Origin: Pseudomonas sp. VD-NE ins
Lineage (GTDB): Bacteria; Pseudomonadota; Gammaproteobacteria; Pseudomonadales; Pseudomonadaceae
Direction of reading: 5' to 3'
Length of the DNA stretch: 64,000 nucleotides
Assembly: GCF_031882575.1 (NCBI RefSeq)
Contig: NZ_CP134772.1
Coordinates: forward strand, 5,801,001-5,865,000
Below, piece after piece: positions 55,532-64,000 of the stretch (positions are counted from its first letter, which is position 1; each line of letters starts with the position of its first letter). The notes below the pieces were generated by a model, which saw only the letters and a program-made list of their open reading frames with translations, was not told the origin of the DNA and did not search any database. The position numbers were made by a program, and so were the translations under genes.

Positions 55532-58500
55532 TCAGTTGACCGTGACCTGACCGAGGGCGGCTTTCGCTTCCTGGGCCTGATGCTGCGGCGCGTAGACCTG
55601 CTTGAAACGCACCGGGGGCAGGTTGAACTGGCCCTTTTGCGAGAAGCGCACCAGATGGCGCAGGCGCAACTCGCCGCTCAACGCATCGACCGGCACCGCA
55701 TAAGCCAGTTGCCCCGGTTCGAAGCGCGCCTTTTCCAGCGCCGTTGGTTCGGTGCCGTCCTTGCCCTGCAACTTGATACCCCACGTGGTGCGCTCAACAT
55801 CGGCGCCCGGTGGCAGCGGCACTTCGAGCATGCCGTAGCGCAGCGGTTTCGGCGCTTTGCTGGTGAGGATCACTTCGTCCAGATACAGACTGTCGCTGGA
55901 CAGCGGCTTGGTCCCGATCGGCTCCAGTTTGAAGGTGAACGCTTCATCGCCCGGCACCAGTCGCGACAGGCGGCGGGTGATGGTCACGGCCATCGGATCG
56001 ACTGCCGGTTGCTGGGTCTGGAAGCTCAACGCCGCGCGCAGCGGACGCTCTTGTGTGCCAGACACGGTCAACACACTTGGCACTGGCGTCGCGCCTTGCC
56101 ACGTCCAGTACATCTCGCCGCTGGCACCGTAGTTTTTCTTCCAGCCCTCACCCGGCGTCAATGCGATGGTCGGCGACGCCTGGGCGATGCTGCGTTGCAG
56201 CCACGTTAGCGCCAGCGCGCGTTCGAGGGTCGATTGCTGCGGCAACAGTCGTTGCAGCAGCGCTTGCGCACGTGCCTGATCGAAGGGTTGCAGCGACAGA
56301 TTCAACGCTTCGGCAAACGGCTGCGAACTGACCGACAGACGCTGTTGCGCAGCGCCCACCTGACGATTGAACGCATCCGGCAAGGTCACTTTCGACTGCG
56401 TGGCCAACGCTGCGGTCAGCACCCGCGCCGCCGCCAGACCGAGCGCCGAATCCGGATCGCTCATCACCAGACTGTCTTCGCCATCGTCCATCAGGGTTTC
56501 GGCGTTGCCCTCTCCGGCCGTGGCCAGATCCTCCATCAAACCACTGAGCAGCGTGTTCACCGGCAGATGCATCTGCTTGGCGAACGACAGAATCAGCGCC
56601 CGTTGCAGCAACGGCGTGTTCGGCGCCTGCTTGGCGTAAACCTCAAGCACCCGCTGCCAGTGCTCCGGCGGCAGCGTCAGCTCCAGCACCTGGCTGGCGT
56701 TCCAGTCGGCGTAATAGGCGTAGGCAGTAAGGAACGCATCCGGCTCACCGTCGTAGCCCCACCAAGTGAAGCTCGCCGACGGCCCGGCCATTTGCACCAG
56801 ACGCAGACGGCTGTTCTGCATGATCAGGCGCAAGCGATCACGGATCTGCGGATTCGACGCCAGCGACGGATAAGCGATGCTCAATGGCAGCAAACGACTG
56901 GCAGTCTGCTCGACGCCGCCGTACGGATAGCTGAGCAGATCATCAAGAGCCGAACGGAACAGCGCTTGCGGACTGTCATCCAGACGCAGGCGAATATCCG
57001 TGGCATCGGCCGGCAGGCTCAACGGCGTGTCGCCACTGGCGACATCGAGGCTTTGCGTCTGCGTCACTTGCCAGCCGTCACCGGTCGCGCTCAGGCGCAC
57101 GGCGAGAGAGTCGGCAGTTTTGCCGTCCTGCACCAGCTGCGCCGTCCACTCGCCGGAAGCCAGGGCGAATGCCGGCAGCGGCAGGTAGTTGATGCCGTTG
57201 TTGAGGGTCACAGGGACACGCTGTTCAGCGCCTGCGTAGTGAGTGACCAGTTCAGCCTTGACCGGCTTCTCGGCCTGACTGAACGCGAACACACCGAGTT
57301 GCGGCTGATCACCCTTACGGAATTTGCTCGGGCCGCTCCACTTCAGGTACAGCGGTTTTTCCGAACGGACGAACTGCTTCTTCTGCCCGACCTGCCCGTC
57401 ATCGGCGATCGCGCGGGCGGTGATGCGCCAGCGGGTCAGCGAGTCCGGCATCTTGAAAGTGAAGCGGGTTTTGCCGTCGGCACCGGTCAACAACTCCGGC
57501 TGCCACGCAGCGGTGTCGACGTCTTCACGACGCGGCCGCTCCAGCACTTTCACCCCACGCTCACTGCGGTTGGCTTTGCCCGGCGCGCCGGGGCTGCCCG
57601 GCAACGCCACGTCGTAACTGATGAAGGACAGGCTGGCACTGGTGCGCACGTTGTTGCGGCGCGGGTGATAGAAGAACTGGTCGATGGTCGGCGCGACTTC
57701 CGGTTGCAGCGCGTAAACCATTTCGTCGACGACGCTAACGGTCAGGTGCGCCGGAACGGCTTTGCCGGCGAACTGCGTGGTCAGGTCAACCGTGACCGTG
57801 TCGCCCGGCAGATACACCGCTTTGTCGGTGCTGATCGCTACGTCGATTTGCGGCGCGATCACTTTGATCCCGGCGTTCTGGAAGCTGTATTGACCGCCCT
57901 TGGTGTACAGCACGGAGAAGGTCAGATTTGGCGCGAAGTTGTCCTTCACCGGGATGCGTGCGCGGTATTGGGTGTCGCTGAGTTTCTCCAGCTTCAACCA
58001 GTCGCCGCCCCTGGCCAGCAGCGCCGTGGCTTCGACCTTGTCGCGTTCCAGCGAGAGCAGTGCATCGCTGACCGGTTCAGGGAAAGTGATCAGCGCCAGC
58101 GCTTCATCGCCGGCCTTGTACTCAGGTTTATCGAGGACGATTTCCACGGTGCCCGGCACTGCCTTGACGCCATCGCCAGTGACCGAATGCCCGGTGGCAC
58201 CGAGGACGCGACCGTGCTGATCCTTAAGTGTCAGGTTGTAAGTGCCCGGACGTTCGAAGGCAATGCTGAAGCCTTTGTCAGTCGCGGCAAGTTTGCCTTC
58301 GCCGGTGCTCTGGTCTTCCAGACGCACCCAGCCATACGTGCTCGGTGTTACCGCTTTGCTTTGCTCGGTGCCGCCCTCGTTGGCGTAGCTGAATGCGACT
58401 TTGTCGCCGACCGCGCTGAAGCGTTGCGGCGCGCTCAGGCGGAAGCTCGCCGCGCCACGGTCGATGAGAATTTCCTTGGTGGTCTTGACCCGATACGCCG

Positions 58501-60106
58501 CGCCATCGCTGGCGAACACGGTGAGCATGTAACGGCTCGGTTTGTCGGCGGCTGGCAGGTCGAGGCTCGCGTTACCTTTGCTGTCGGTGGTCAGTTCGGT
58601 GCTGGTCAGTTCCACCGGGAATTGCCCGAGGTATTGCAGCTCGTTGTCGACCATCGACAGTTGCTGGGCGCGCAGGCTCAGGGTCAGTTTGGCGTTGGCC
58701 ACCGGTTTGCCGTCCGGGTAGAGCAACACCAGACTGCCCTTCACCGGTTCGCCGGTGCGGTAATCCTGCTTGGCCAGATTCAGCGAAATCTCGAAGTGCG
58801 GTTTGATGTACTCGGCCACACGGAAGGCACTGCTGTAGGCCTGATCCTTGTAGTTGAAACGAATCTCGTAACCGCCCGCCACCGCGTTGTCCGGCAACTG
58901 GAAACGGCCCTGAGTACCGGCCTTCGAATCAAGTTTCAGGTCAAGGTGCTGCAGCTCGGTACCGGTCGCATCGAGCACGCTGACCGTGACGTCCGCCGCC
59001 CCCGGCAATACCGAATCCCGCGCATTCTTGAACTCGCGGCCAACGATTTTCAGCGACACCCAATCACCCGGGCGATACAGCGGCCGGTCGGTGAAAGCGT
59101 AGAGTTTGGTGTCGTAGATTTCGCTGTCGTAATAGAAGTTTTCCGAGACGAATACACCGCCCTCTTCATCCTCGCCGATGACAAATGAACGCTCAGGGCT
59201 GACGTGTTTCAGGCGCAGCAAGCCATCGGCATCCGTGGCGCCACTGCTCATCACGCCGAGGCCATCGGTCCATAACACATTGACCTTCGGCACCGAACTG
59301 CCTTCATGTTTGCGCGCAGCCCACACCAGCAGTTCATCACCGGCAATCTTGCTCACCGCCACCGTGTTGGAGACGAACACCATGGTGGTCGCGCGGTACT
59401 TGCCGATCAGCGCTTCGACCAGATACAGACCGGGTTTCAGATTGCCCAGCGGGATGTAAACGTTACCCGGCGCGACACTGACGAAATCGCTGGAAGAACC
59501 CGCCAGATTGACCCCGGCTGGCGGCTGAATCGGCTTGGCCTGCCACAGCGGATAACGGAACTGGCTGACCACCGGCAGACCCGGGATCAGCGCAAATTGC
59601 GGCTGCGCGTCGTACGGAGTAGGTGCGGCGATGGCGTTGCCCATCTTCAGTTCCGGCACTTCTTCGGTGACCTGTTTGCGCGACTCATAGGAGAACGCAC
59701 GCTGCATCACCCGACGGGACTTGCGGTACCAGTTGTCCCACAGGTACGCGAGGGTGTTGGACAAGCCTTCGCCCTTGAATTGGCCGTCGCTGACCACACG
59801 ATGCAGGTTCTTTTGGCGCTTGAGGAAATCCAGCGGTTTGTCGATGCGGTACACGCGAATGTCGGCGCCGCCGTACGGTTCCATGCGGAAACGACGGTAA
59901 TCGCGGCCCGGCGCTTCGAGGCGCACCATTGCCTGTTCATCAGCAGCAAAACTGCTGTCAGCCAGCAAGAAAAAGCTTTCGCCCGAGACCGGCGTGTAGC
60001 CGCTCGGCTCGACCGAATCTTCGGCGTTGACGGTGGCCAGTGGCAGCAACAGCGCCAGCAGCAAAGGAATTCGGGAACAGAGTCGCAACATGCGGGCACC
60101 GGTCAT
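55532..60106 (-). CDS. magD: MagD, bacterial alpha-2-macroglobulin-like protein
   Basis: 1524 residues, the length of the non-thioester bacterial alpha-2-macroglobulins such as E. coli YfaS. Signal peptide [20 protein letters not shown]...ATVNA. Many macroglobulin beta domains follow ([40 protein letters not shown]), then the A2M core ([30 protein letters not shown]). Where thioester-type members have CxEQ, this one has [14 protein letters not shown], so the Cys is missing. It probably acts as a periplasmic protease trap. The ATG at 60106 overlaps the magC stop by 4 bp and leads into the signal peptide; the frame runs open to 60184. Confidence 0.93.
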   Translation of the reverse strand: MTGARMLRLCSRIPLLLALLLPLATVNAEDSVEPSGYTPVSGESFFLLADSSFAADEQAMVRLEAPGRDYRRFRMEPYGGADIRVYRIDKPLDFLKRQKNLHRVVSDGQFKGEGLSNTLAYLWDNWYRKSRRVMQRAFSYESRKQVTEEVPELKMGNAIAAPTPYDAQPQFALIPGLPVVSQFRYPLWQAKPIQPPAGVNLAGSSSDFVSVAPGNVYIPLGNLKPGLYLVEALIGKYRATTMVFVSNTVAVSKIAGDELLVWAARKHEGSSVPKVNVLWTDGLGVMSSGATDADGLLRLKHVSPERSFVIGEDEEGGVFVSENFYYDSEIYDTKLYAFTDRPLYRPGDWVSLKIVGREFKNARDSVLPGAADVTVSVLDATGTELQHLDLKLDSKAGTQGRFQLPDNAVAGGYEIRFNYKDQAYSSAFRVAEYIKPHFEISLNLAKQDYRTGEPVKGSLVLLYPDGKPVANAKLTLSLRAQQLSMVDNELQYLGQFPVELTSTELTTDSKGNASLDLPAADKPSRYMLTVFASDGAAYRVKTTKEILIDRGAASFRLSAPQRFSAVGDKVAFSYANEGGTEQSKAVTPSTYGWVRLEDQSTGEGKLAATDKGFSIAFERPGTYNLTLKDQHGRVLGATGHSVTGDGVKAVPGTVEIVLDKPEYKAGDEALALITFPEPVSDALLSLERDKVEATALLARGGDWLKLEKLSDTQYRARIPVKDNFAPNLTFSVLYTKGGQYSFQNAGIKVIAPQIDVAISTDKAVYLPGDTVTVDLTTQFAGKAVPAHLTVSVVDEMVYALQPEVAPTIDQFFYHPRRNNVRTSASLSFISYDVALPGSPGAPGKANRSERGVKVLERPRREDVDTAAWQPELLTGADGKTRFTFKMPDSLTRWRITARAIADDGQVGQKKQFVRSEKPLYLKWSGPSKFRKGDQPQLGVFAFSQAEKPVKAELVTHYAGAEQRVPVTLNNGINYLPLPAFALASGEWTAQLVQDGKTADSLAVRLSATGDGWQVTQTQSLDVASGDTPLSLPADATDIRLRLDDSPQALFRSALDDLLSYPYGGVEQTASRLLPLSIAYPSLASNPQIRDRLRLIMQNSRLRLVQMAGPSASFTWWGYDGEPDAFLTAYAYYADWNASQVLELTLPPEHWQRVLEVYAKQAPNTPLLQRALILSFAKQMHLPVNTLLSGLMEDLATAGEGNAETLMDDGEDSLVMSDPDSALGLAAARVLTAALATQSKVTLPDAFNRQVGAAQQRLSVSSQPFAEALNLSLQPFDQARAQALLQRLLPQQSTLERALALTWLQRSIAQASPTIALTPGEGWKKNYGASGEMYWTWQGATPVPSVLTVSGTQERPLRAALSFQTQQPAVDPMAVTITRRLSRLVPGDEAFTFKLEPIGTKPLSSDSLYLDEVILTSKAPKPLRYGMLEVPLPPGADVERTTWGIKLQGKDGTEPTALEKARFEPGQLAYAVPVDALSGELRLRHLVRFSQKGQFNLPPVRFKQVYAPQHQAQEAKAALGQVTVN

Positions 60107-60753
60107 TGGGAGAGAAAGTTCAGTCGATAGATGCCGATGAAGTTGGGGTTGGCTGCGTCGGGTATCCATCGGGTGTCCTTCCATGTCATGAGTTGCTGCA
60201 GGCTTGCCGAACGCATGCCGTTGTCAGTGGGGGTGGTGGTGCCGGTGTGATAGGCGATGTAGCGGCCCATCCAGATCATCAGGTGCTGGTCGTCGCCCTG
60301 ATCGAAAAACATCAAATCACCGGGCCGTGCCTGCGAGACGTCGCGGCTGACCAGATGGCTGTTGAACTGAATCAGTTTGATCGCGTTGACGTACGGCCCG
60401 ACCTTGCCGCCGCCCTGCTGCCATTGCTGGGCGAGCTTGCGCTGCTCATCGCTGAGCGAAAGCTCCGGCGGCAGATAACGATTGGACAGGCCATTGCTGC
60501 GCAGCCACTTGTCGTCATGGACTTTCAACGCTTCGTTGGCGGCAAAACGTACCAGCCCGGCACAATCCTGCTGATACCAGCGCGGGCTCGGGCCTTGACT
60601 CAGTTGCTCTTGAGCGATGCGCACAAACCAGGCGCGAAACACCTGGGACTGCGCAGGGTCCAGCGCCGGTGCTTCGACGGCGCGGGCGCCCGCACTGAGC
60701 AACAGCGCGAGCAGGCCGAGGCTGCGGATCAGTGCCGTCACAGCGCTTTCCAT
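60103..60753 (-). CDS. magC: MagC, DUF1175 (YfaT-like) protein
   Basis: 216 residues with a signal peptide ([20 protein letters not shown]...). The domain carries [15 protein letters not shown] and later [22 protein letters not shown] Cys followed by a His in this arrangement recalls NlpC/P60-type cysteine peptidases, though this is my reading and the fold assignment needs a profile search. The ATG at 60753 is chosen over 60768 because it gives a shorter leader before the hydrophobic core. It overlaps magB by 16 bp and magD by 4 bp. Confidence 0.85.
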   Translation of the reverse strand: MESAVTALIRSLGLLALLLSAGARAVEAPALDPAQSQVFRAWFVRIAQEQLSQGPSPRWYQQDCAGLVRFAANEALKVHDDKWLRSNGLSNRYLPPELSLSDEQRKLAQQWQQGGGKVGPYVNAIKLIQFNSHLVSRDVSQARPGDLMFFDQGDDQHLMIWMGRYIAYHTGTTTPTDNGMRSASLQQLMTWKDTRWIPDAANPNFIGIYRLNFLSQ

Positions 60754-62462
60754 TCCAGCGGCAACCACTGCCAGTGGCCGTCGGGCTCGCTGCCTTCGGG
60801 CAAGGTCAGCGCATATTTGCCGTAGCCGCCAAGGGTGCGCAGTTTCGGAATCAGGTAGGTTTGCGCGGCGTTGTAAAACACCGGTTCCATGTCCTGCGGC
60901 AGGCTGTCGAGGGTTTCCTGCTGCATCAGTTGCGCCATCGAATCCGGGCCGAAGTAGATCGGCATCAGCACATCTTTGGGCAGCACGTCGGCCATTGGCG
61001 GGAAGCGTTTATCGAGGGTGCCGAGGGCCTTGTCGACGAGTTTGTCATCGAGGGAAAACAACAGCGTCGAGCCGTGACGGGCAAGGCTGACTTTCATGAA
61101 TGCCTTGCCGGAAATCGCGTCCGGGTTCTCGGCAGTCTTCGCCGCATACGGGCCGAAGTTGGAACTGACCTGACGCTGCCAGACGTGGCTCTGGCCTTCC
61201 TGCTTCTCGACCACCGGGAACACGTTTTCGTCGACGTTGGCCTCGAACGCGCCGACCATCGAGCCAAACAGTTTGCCGAGGTCGCCATCGAGTTTGCTGC
61301 TGTCCTCGTCTTTCAGACTGGCGACCAGCAACGGCGTGTACAAACGCGAGTCGGCGTACCAGCACAGGCCAGCCGCGCCGGCCACATGCTCGGTGAGGGT
61401 CTGCGCCACAGCTTCTTCAGCGCCAAGTTTTACCAACAGCGGTTTTTGCGGTTCGGCCGCGACCGGCAGGGTTACGCAGGCACTGGCGCCGAGTGGCATG
61501 GCTTGCCAGACGGGTTTGAAATCGAAGTCGGGCTGGTTGACCAGTTCGTCCAGGGCGAGGTAGCTGTGCCAGCCCTTGTCGTCCATGTCGAAACGCAGCC
61601 CGGCGAAGTTCGGGATGAAACGCTGATAACCCATCGCCAGGACACTGGAATTGACCGACAAGCGCTGCTTGGTTTCCGCGGTTTTCGCCGGCAGACCGAA
61701 CGCTTCCGGGAACAGCTTTTCGCCATTGAGCAGCGCCGCCAGCGCTTGCGGCGAGACGTGCCCCGATTCTTCGGAGACGCCGCTTTCCGGGTCGTAATAC
61801 TTGGCCGGGTTGGACAGCACCACCAACTTGTCACCATGGGAGGCGAACAACAGCGCTTTGCTGGCGTTATAGGTCAGTTGATACAGCGGCACCGTGTCGC
61901 CGCCGACCTTGAGTTCGCCCATCTGACTGAGCTGCGTGTCATCCAGCGCGACTTTCGCCAAGGGCTCGAGCAGCTTCGCCAGCCCGCCGCGATCCATCAC
62001 CAGCAGAAAATCCTTCAAGCGACCATCCGCGCCACGCCACAGCGCAACGTCGGCTGGCTGATCGAAAAGTTGCTCGATCAGGCTGTCCTGCAACTTCAGG
62101 TCATGCTCGTAGATGATCCGGCGCAGACTGCCGATCAAGCCGAGGCGATCCGCGTGGGTCTCGTAATAGAAGACGAAATCTTCGGTGAGCGTGGCCTTGA
62201 GGAACGGCACCGTCAGCAGGTCCTTGGGCAACTGACTCAGCGAGTGGGTCTCCAGCAACGCGTCCGGACGGCTCAGGCCAAGCTTGTCACTGGCCAATTC
62301 CGCCGGCGGCGCCTTGGGCTTGAGCAGCAGCCAGCCGAAACCACCCGCCACACCGGCCACCAGGCACAACCCGGCCAACAGCAAAGGCCAGCGCCGCGAA
62401 GGTTTGGCCGCTGGCGTGTCGGCAGCCGAAGTAACAGTGTTATCGCTCATCTTTTCGCTCAT
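60738..62462 (-). CDS. magB: MagB, DUF2138 (YfaA-like) membrane protein
   Basis: 574 residues. Residues about 23-46 ([20 protein letters not shown]) form an N-terminal membrane anchor, the rest is periplasmic ([21 protein letters not shown] onward). It has no catalytic motif that I recognise. DUF2138 proteins always seem to accompany YfaS-type macroglobulins. The start may be 62462 or the ATG four codons on; the ribosome binding site does not decide. It is the second gene of the operon, 36 bp after magA. Confidence 0.85.
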   Translation of the reverse strand: MSEKMSDNTVTSAADTPAAKPSRRWPLLLAGLCLVAGVAGGFGWLLLKPKAPPAELASDKLGLSRPDALLETHSLSQLPKDLLTVPFLKATLTEDFVFYYETHADRLGLIGSLRRIIYEHDLKLQDSLIEQLFDQPADVALWRGADGRLKDFLLVMDRGGLAKLLEPLAKVALDDTQLSQMGELKVGGDTVPLYQLTYNASKALLFASHGDKLVVLSNPAKYYDPESGVSEESGHVSPQALAALLNGEKLFPEAFGLPAKTAETKQRLSVNSSVLAMGYQRFIPNFAGLRFDMDDKGWHSYLALDELVNQPDFDFKPVWQAMPLGASACVTLPVAAEPQKPLLVKLGAEEAVAQTLTEHVAGAAGLCWYADSRLYTPLLVASLKDEDSSKLDGDLGKLFGSMVGAFEANVDENVFPVVEKQEGQSHVWQRQVSSNFGPYAAKTAENPDAISGKAFMKVSLARHGSTLLFSLDDKLVDKALGTLDKRFPPMADVLPKDVLMPIYFGPDSMAQLMQQETLDSLPQDMEPVFYNAAQTYLIPKLRTLGGYGKYALTLPEGSEPDGHWQWLPLEWKAL

Positions 62463-62498
62463 TTCCCAAAGCTCAGGATTTCATCCGTGGCGGAATGC

Positions 62499-63290
62499 TT
62501 AATAGTTGAAAGTCTTGACCAGCAGCAGATCACCGATCGCCCGCAGGGGCACGATGAACGTTTCGCGTTTTTCGTCGACGGTGTTTTCGTTGAGCACCAG
62601 CGTGATTTGCGAGGTGATCACCTCGTTCTGGTTACTGGTCTCCTCGAAGTTATAGCCGTCGTTGCCGAAGTTGCCCCAATAGTTGACGTAAACCAGATAG
62701 GTGCCGTGCAGCGGCGCAGTCATGGTGAACATTTCCGGACCGGGGCCATCGACGCCATCCGGGTCCAGACCACCGCCATTGCTCAACGCAGGCTGCGCCC
62801 AGAACGCATGCTGACCATCCGGCGTGACAATGTGCAGATCGAGTTCGGCTTTCGGATCGTCCCATCCCAAGACAAGACGAATCCGTGCCGGCGTGCGCAA
62901 ATTGTTTGCTTCATAAAATTGCACGCGCTTGAGCGACTGGCCCTCGGCGCTGATCAATTCGACACTGTTGGAGCCGGCGCCGAACGCGTACGGCCGGGCA
63001 AAACGGCCCTGGTCGTCGGTGTACAGATTCAGTGGATTGCCATTCACGGCGAGGCTGTGCGGCGGGCGCATATGGCCGATGGCCTTGAGCTGGCCCTGGA
63101 TCATCGTGCGATTGCGCTGGATGCCGCGATCGATCGGCGGCGTTGGATAGGCGACTTGCGGGTTTTCCGTGCGATCGAGCAGGCCGTGATAGCGCCAGCC
63201 GCCCACCGGTTCCGACAGTTCAGCGCTCGGCGCGGCCGACAGCGCGGGCGTGCAAGCCAGGCCGATCAGCAGCCAAAAAAATGAACGCAT
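62499..63290 (-). CDS. magA: MagA, DUF2135 (YfaP-like) periplasmic protein
   Basis: 263 residues, Sec signal (MRSFFWLLIGLACTPALSA-AP). DUF2135 motifs: LGWDDPKAELDLHIVTPDG, HAFWAQPALSNGG and YLVYVNYWGNFGNDG, ending RETFIVPLRAIGDLLLVKTF. It is a paralogue of magF at the other end of the operon, which probably arose by duplication. It is the first gene of the mag operon, so its promoter should lie in 63291-63480, where I see no convincing -10/-35 pair. Confidence 0.88.
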   Translation of the reverse strand: MRSFFWLLIGLACTPALSAAPSAELSEPVGGWRYHGLLDRTENPQVAYPTPPIDRGIQRNRTMIQGQLKAIGHMRPPHSLAVNGNPLNLYTDDQGRFARPYAFGAGSNSVELISAEGQSLKRVQFYEANNLRTPARIRLVLGWDDPKAELDLHIVTPDGQHAFWAQPALSNGGGLDPDGVDGPGPEMFTMTAPLHGTYLVYVNYWGNFGNDGYNFEETSNQNEVITSQITLVLNENTVDEKRETFIVPLRAIGDLLLVKTFNY

Positions 63291-63484
63291 GTAATGCCTC
63301 CTGCCATGCCTGAACGAAACCTTGCACCCGATCCTCGGTACTTCACAGCGGTGAAAACTGCGTTTCGTCTGAAAGACCCGTGACTATGGGGTCGTAGAAG
63401 GCGCGAAGATTAGCGATTCGGCAGTTTTTTAACAATCGGATACATGTGCAATCGCTGTAGGAATGATGCCAATCGGATGGACTG

Positions 63485-63547
63485 TGAGCCGAATAGGCGT
63501 CATATTCGGCTCATAAAATGAGCCGAATAGCTTTTCCATTCGGCTCA
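63485..63547 (+). promoter_or_regulatory. Duplicated palindrome before the Fic gene
   Basis: TGAGCCGAATA (63485-63495) faces TATTCGGCTCA (63503-63513) with a 7-bp centre, and the same pair recurs at 63519-63529 and 63537-63547 (second arm 10 of 11). The two palindromes are 34 bp apart and end 21 bp before the Fic start codon. This looks like a tandem operator. Confidence 0.75.
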
Positions 63548-63568
63548 CCCACCCAAGAAAGGTATTTG

Positions 63569-64000
63569 ATGACAACTCACTGGATCTGGCAGCAGCCCGA
63601 CTGGCCCGATTTCAACTGGCAGGCAGAACGCCTGATGCCATTGCTGCGAGCGTGCGTGCAAGCGCAAGGTCAATTGATGGGGATGGCCGGTTCGGTGGAC
63701 AGCTCTTTGGGGGCCCAGAGCGAACTGGATGCCCTGCTGCAAAATATCGTGACCTCATCGGCCATTGAGGGTGAGCAATTAAATGTCGGCTCCGTGCGTT
63801 CGTCTTTGGCGCGACGTTTGGGCCTGCAGTTGATCGACGGCGATAAAGTCAGCCAACGCAGTGAAGGTCTGGCGCAACTCATGCTCGATGCCACCCGCCA
63901 ATTTGCCGAACCGCTGACGCTGGAGCGCTTGCTGGAGTGGCACAGATGGCTATTTCCCGATCAGGAGGCTGAGTTCACTGCGCGGTCAATGCATGTGGGG
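63569..64000 (+). CDS. Fic-family protein with DUF4172 N-terminus, truncated by the window end
   Basis: 144 residues visible; the gene runs off the window. The start MTTHWIWQQPDWPDFNWQAE is that of Fic proteins with an N-terminal DUF4172 domain. The autoinhibitory motif (S/T)xxxE(G/N) is present as SSAIEG (Ser63 to Gly68), so it is a class II Fic enzyme whose AMP-transfer activity is held back by this helix. The HxFx(D/E)GNGR active site is expected beyond 64000. SD AAGAAAGG precedes the ATG. Members often have a C-terminal winged-helix domain, which would fit the operator-like repeats upstream. Confidence 0.9.
   Translation, partial: MTTHWIWQQPDWPDFNWQAERLMPLLRACVQAQGQLMGMAGSVDSSLGAQSELDALLQNIVTSSAIEGEQLNVGSVRSSLARRLGLQLIDGDKVSQRSEGLAQLMLDATRQFAEPLTLERLLEWHRWLFPDQEAEFTARSMHVG

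Noticed and set aside
56234-59188. 984-aa open frame antisense to magD
   Set aside because: Long only because of high third-position GC in magD; Arg/Gln-rich composition and no recognisable domain.
60732-63284. 850-aa open frame antisense to magB and magA
   Set aside because: It runs across two genes whose signal peptides, membrane anchor and DUF2135 motifs are clear on the other strand.

Overview
The window reads as a stretch of chromosome from a member of the Pseudomonas fluorescens group. The evidence is GC-rich codon use, many REP/REPIN-type inverted repeats of the P. fluorescens kind, and a gene order that, as I remember it, follows P. aeruginosa from lnt through leuS-lptE-holA, lipA-lipB, the dacA-rlpA-mltB-rodA-mrdA-rlmH-rsfS-nadD-proA block, ubiX-mpl, the ethanolamine genes and dedA-mtfA-ppa, followed by the mag operon. 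All identifications come from reading the sequence; no database search was run.

Layout. 1-6.3 kb: end of lnt, an ElyC/YdcF-like protein, leuS, lptE, holA. 6.3-9.1 kb: arfA, a lytic transglycosylase (sltB3 type) and an LD-carboxypeptidase. 9.2-20.7 kb, minus strand: lipoate synthesis (lipA, lipB) and a cell-elongation and division block (dacA, rlpA, mltB, rodA, mrdA, rlmH, rsfS, nadD, proA). 20.9-23.05 kb: mpg and a DedA-PAP2 fusion. 23.1-31.9 kb: an accessory toxin-like island. 32.0-39.3 kb: LON-domain protein, LrgAB pair, MaoC hydratase, a MORN-repeat lipoprotein with a C13 protease domain, an SDR protein, a YceK-like lipoprotein, ubiX and mpl. 39.4-47.6 kb: ethanolamine catabolism (EatR-type sigma-54 activator, aldehyde dehydrogenase, permease, EutB, EutC) with two good -24/-12 promoters. 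47.6-53.1 kb: GNAT, dedA, mtfA, ppa, an S24 repressor and a diguanylate cyclase. 53.1-63.3 kb, minus strand: the six-gene mag operon with an alpha-2-macroglobulin-like protein. 63.5 kb to the end: start of a Fic protein behind a duplicated palindromic operator-like sequence.

The most interesting region is 23.1-31.0 kb. Two homologous proteins (673 and 643 aa) carry, in the C-terminal third, the pattern of cholera-toxin-A/heat-labile-enterotoxin-A ADP-ribosyltransferases: FRxDxRxPFEL, then SATF, then FLYVxDTR...EGxIS...RIW. They flank an 1159-aa protein with a hydrophobic helical region resembling the TcdA/TcdB-type pore-forming domain, followed by RTX-like glycine/aspartate motifs. I infer a co-transcribed toxin system (two enzymatic components and one membrane-active component) inserted in a conserved backbone behind an AT-rich leader. 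This is a hypothesis: no secretion genes lie next to it and the catalytic ExE motif is only partly kept.

Other points worth checking: a hairpin inside the arfA coding region (the non-stop regulatory design known from E. coli), a 103-bp triplicated repeat inside long terminal inverted repeats, compensated differences between two perfect 35-bp inverted repeats, and several unusual motif combinations in the mag operon.
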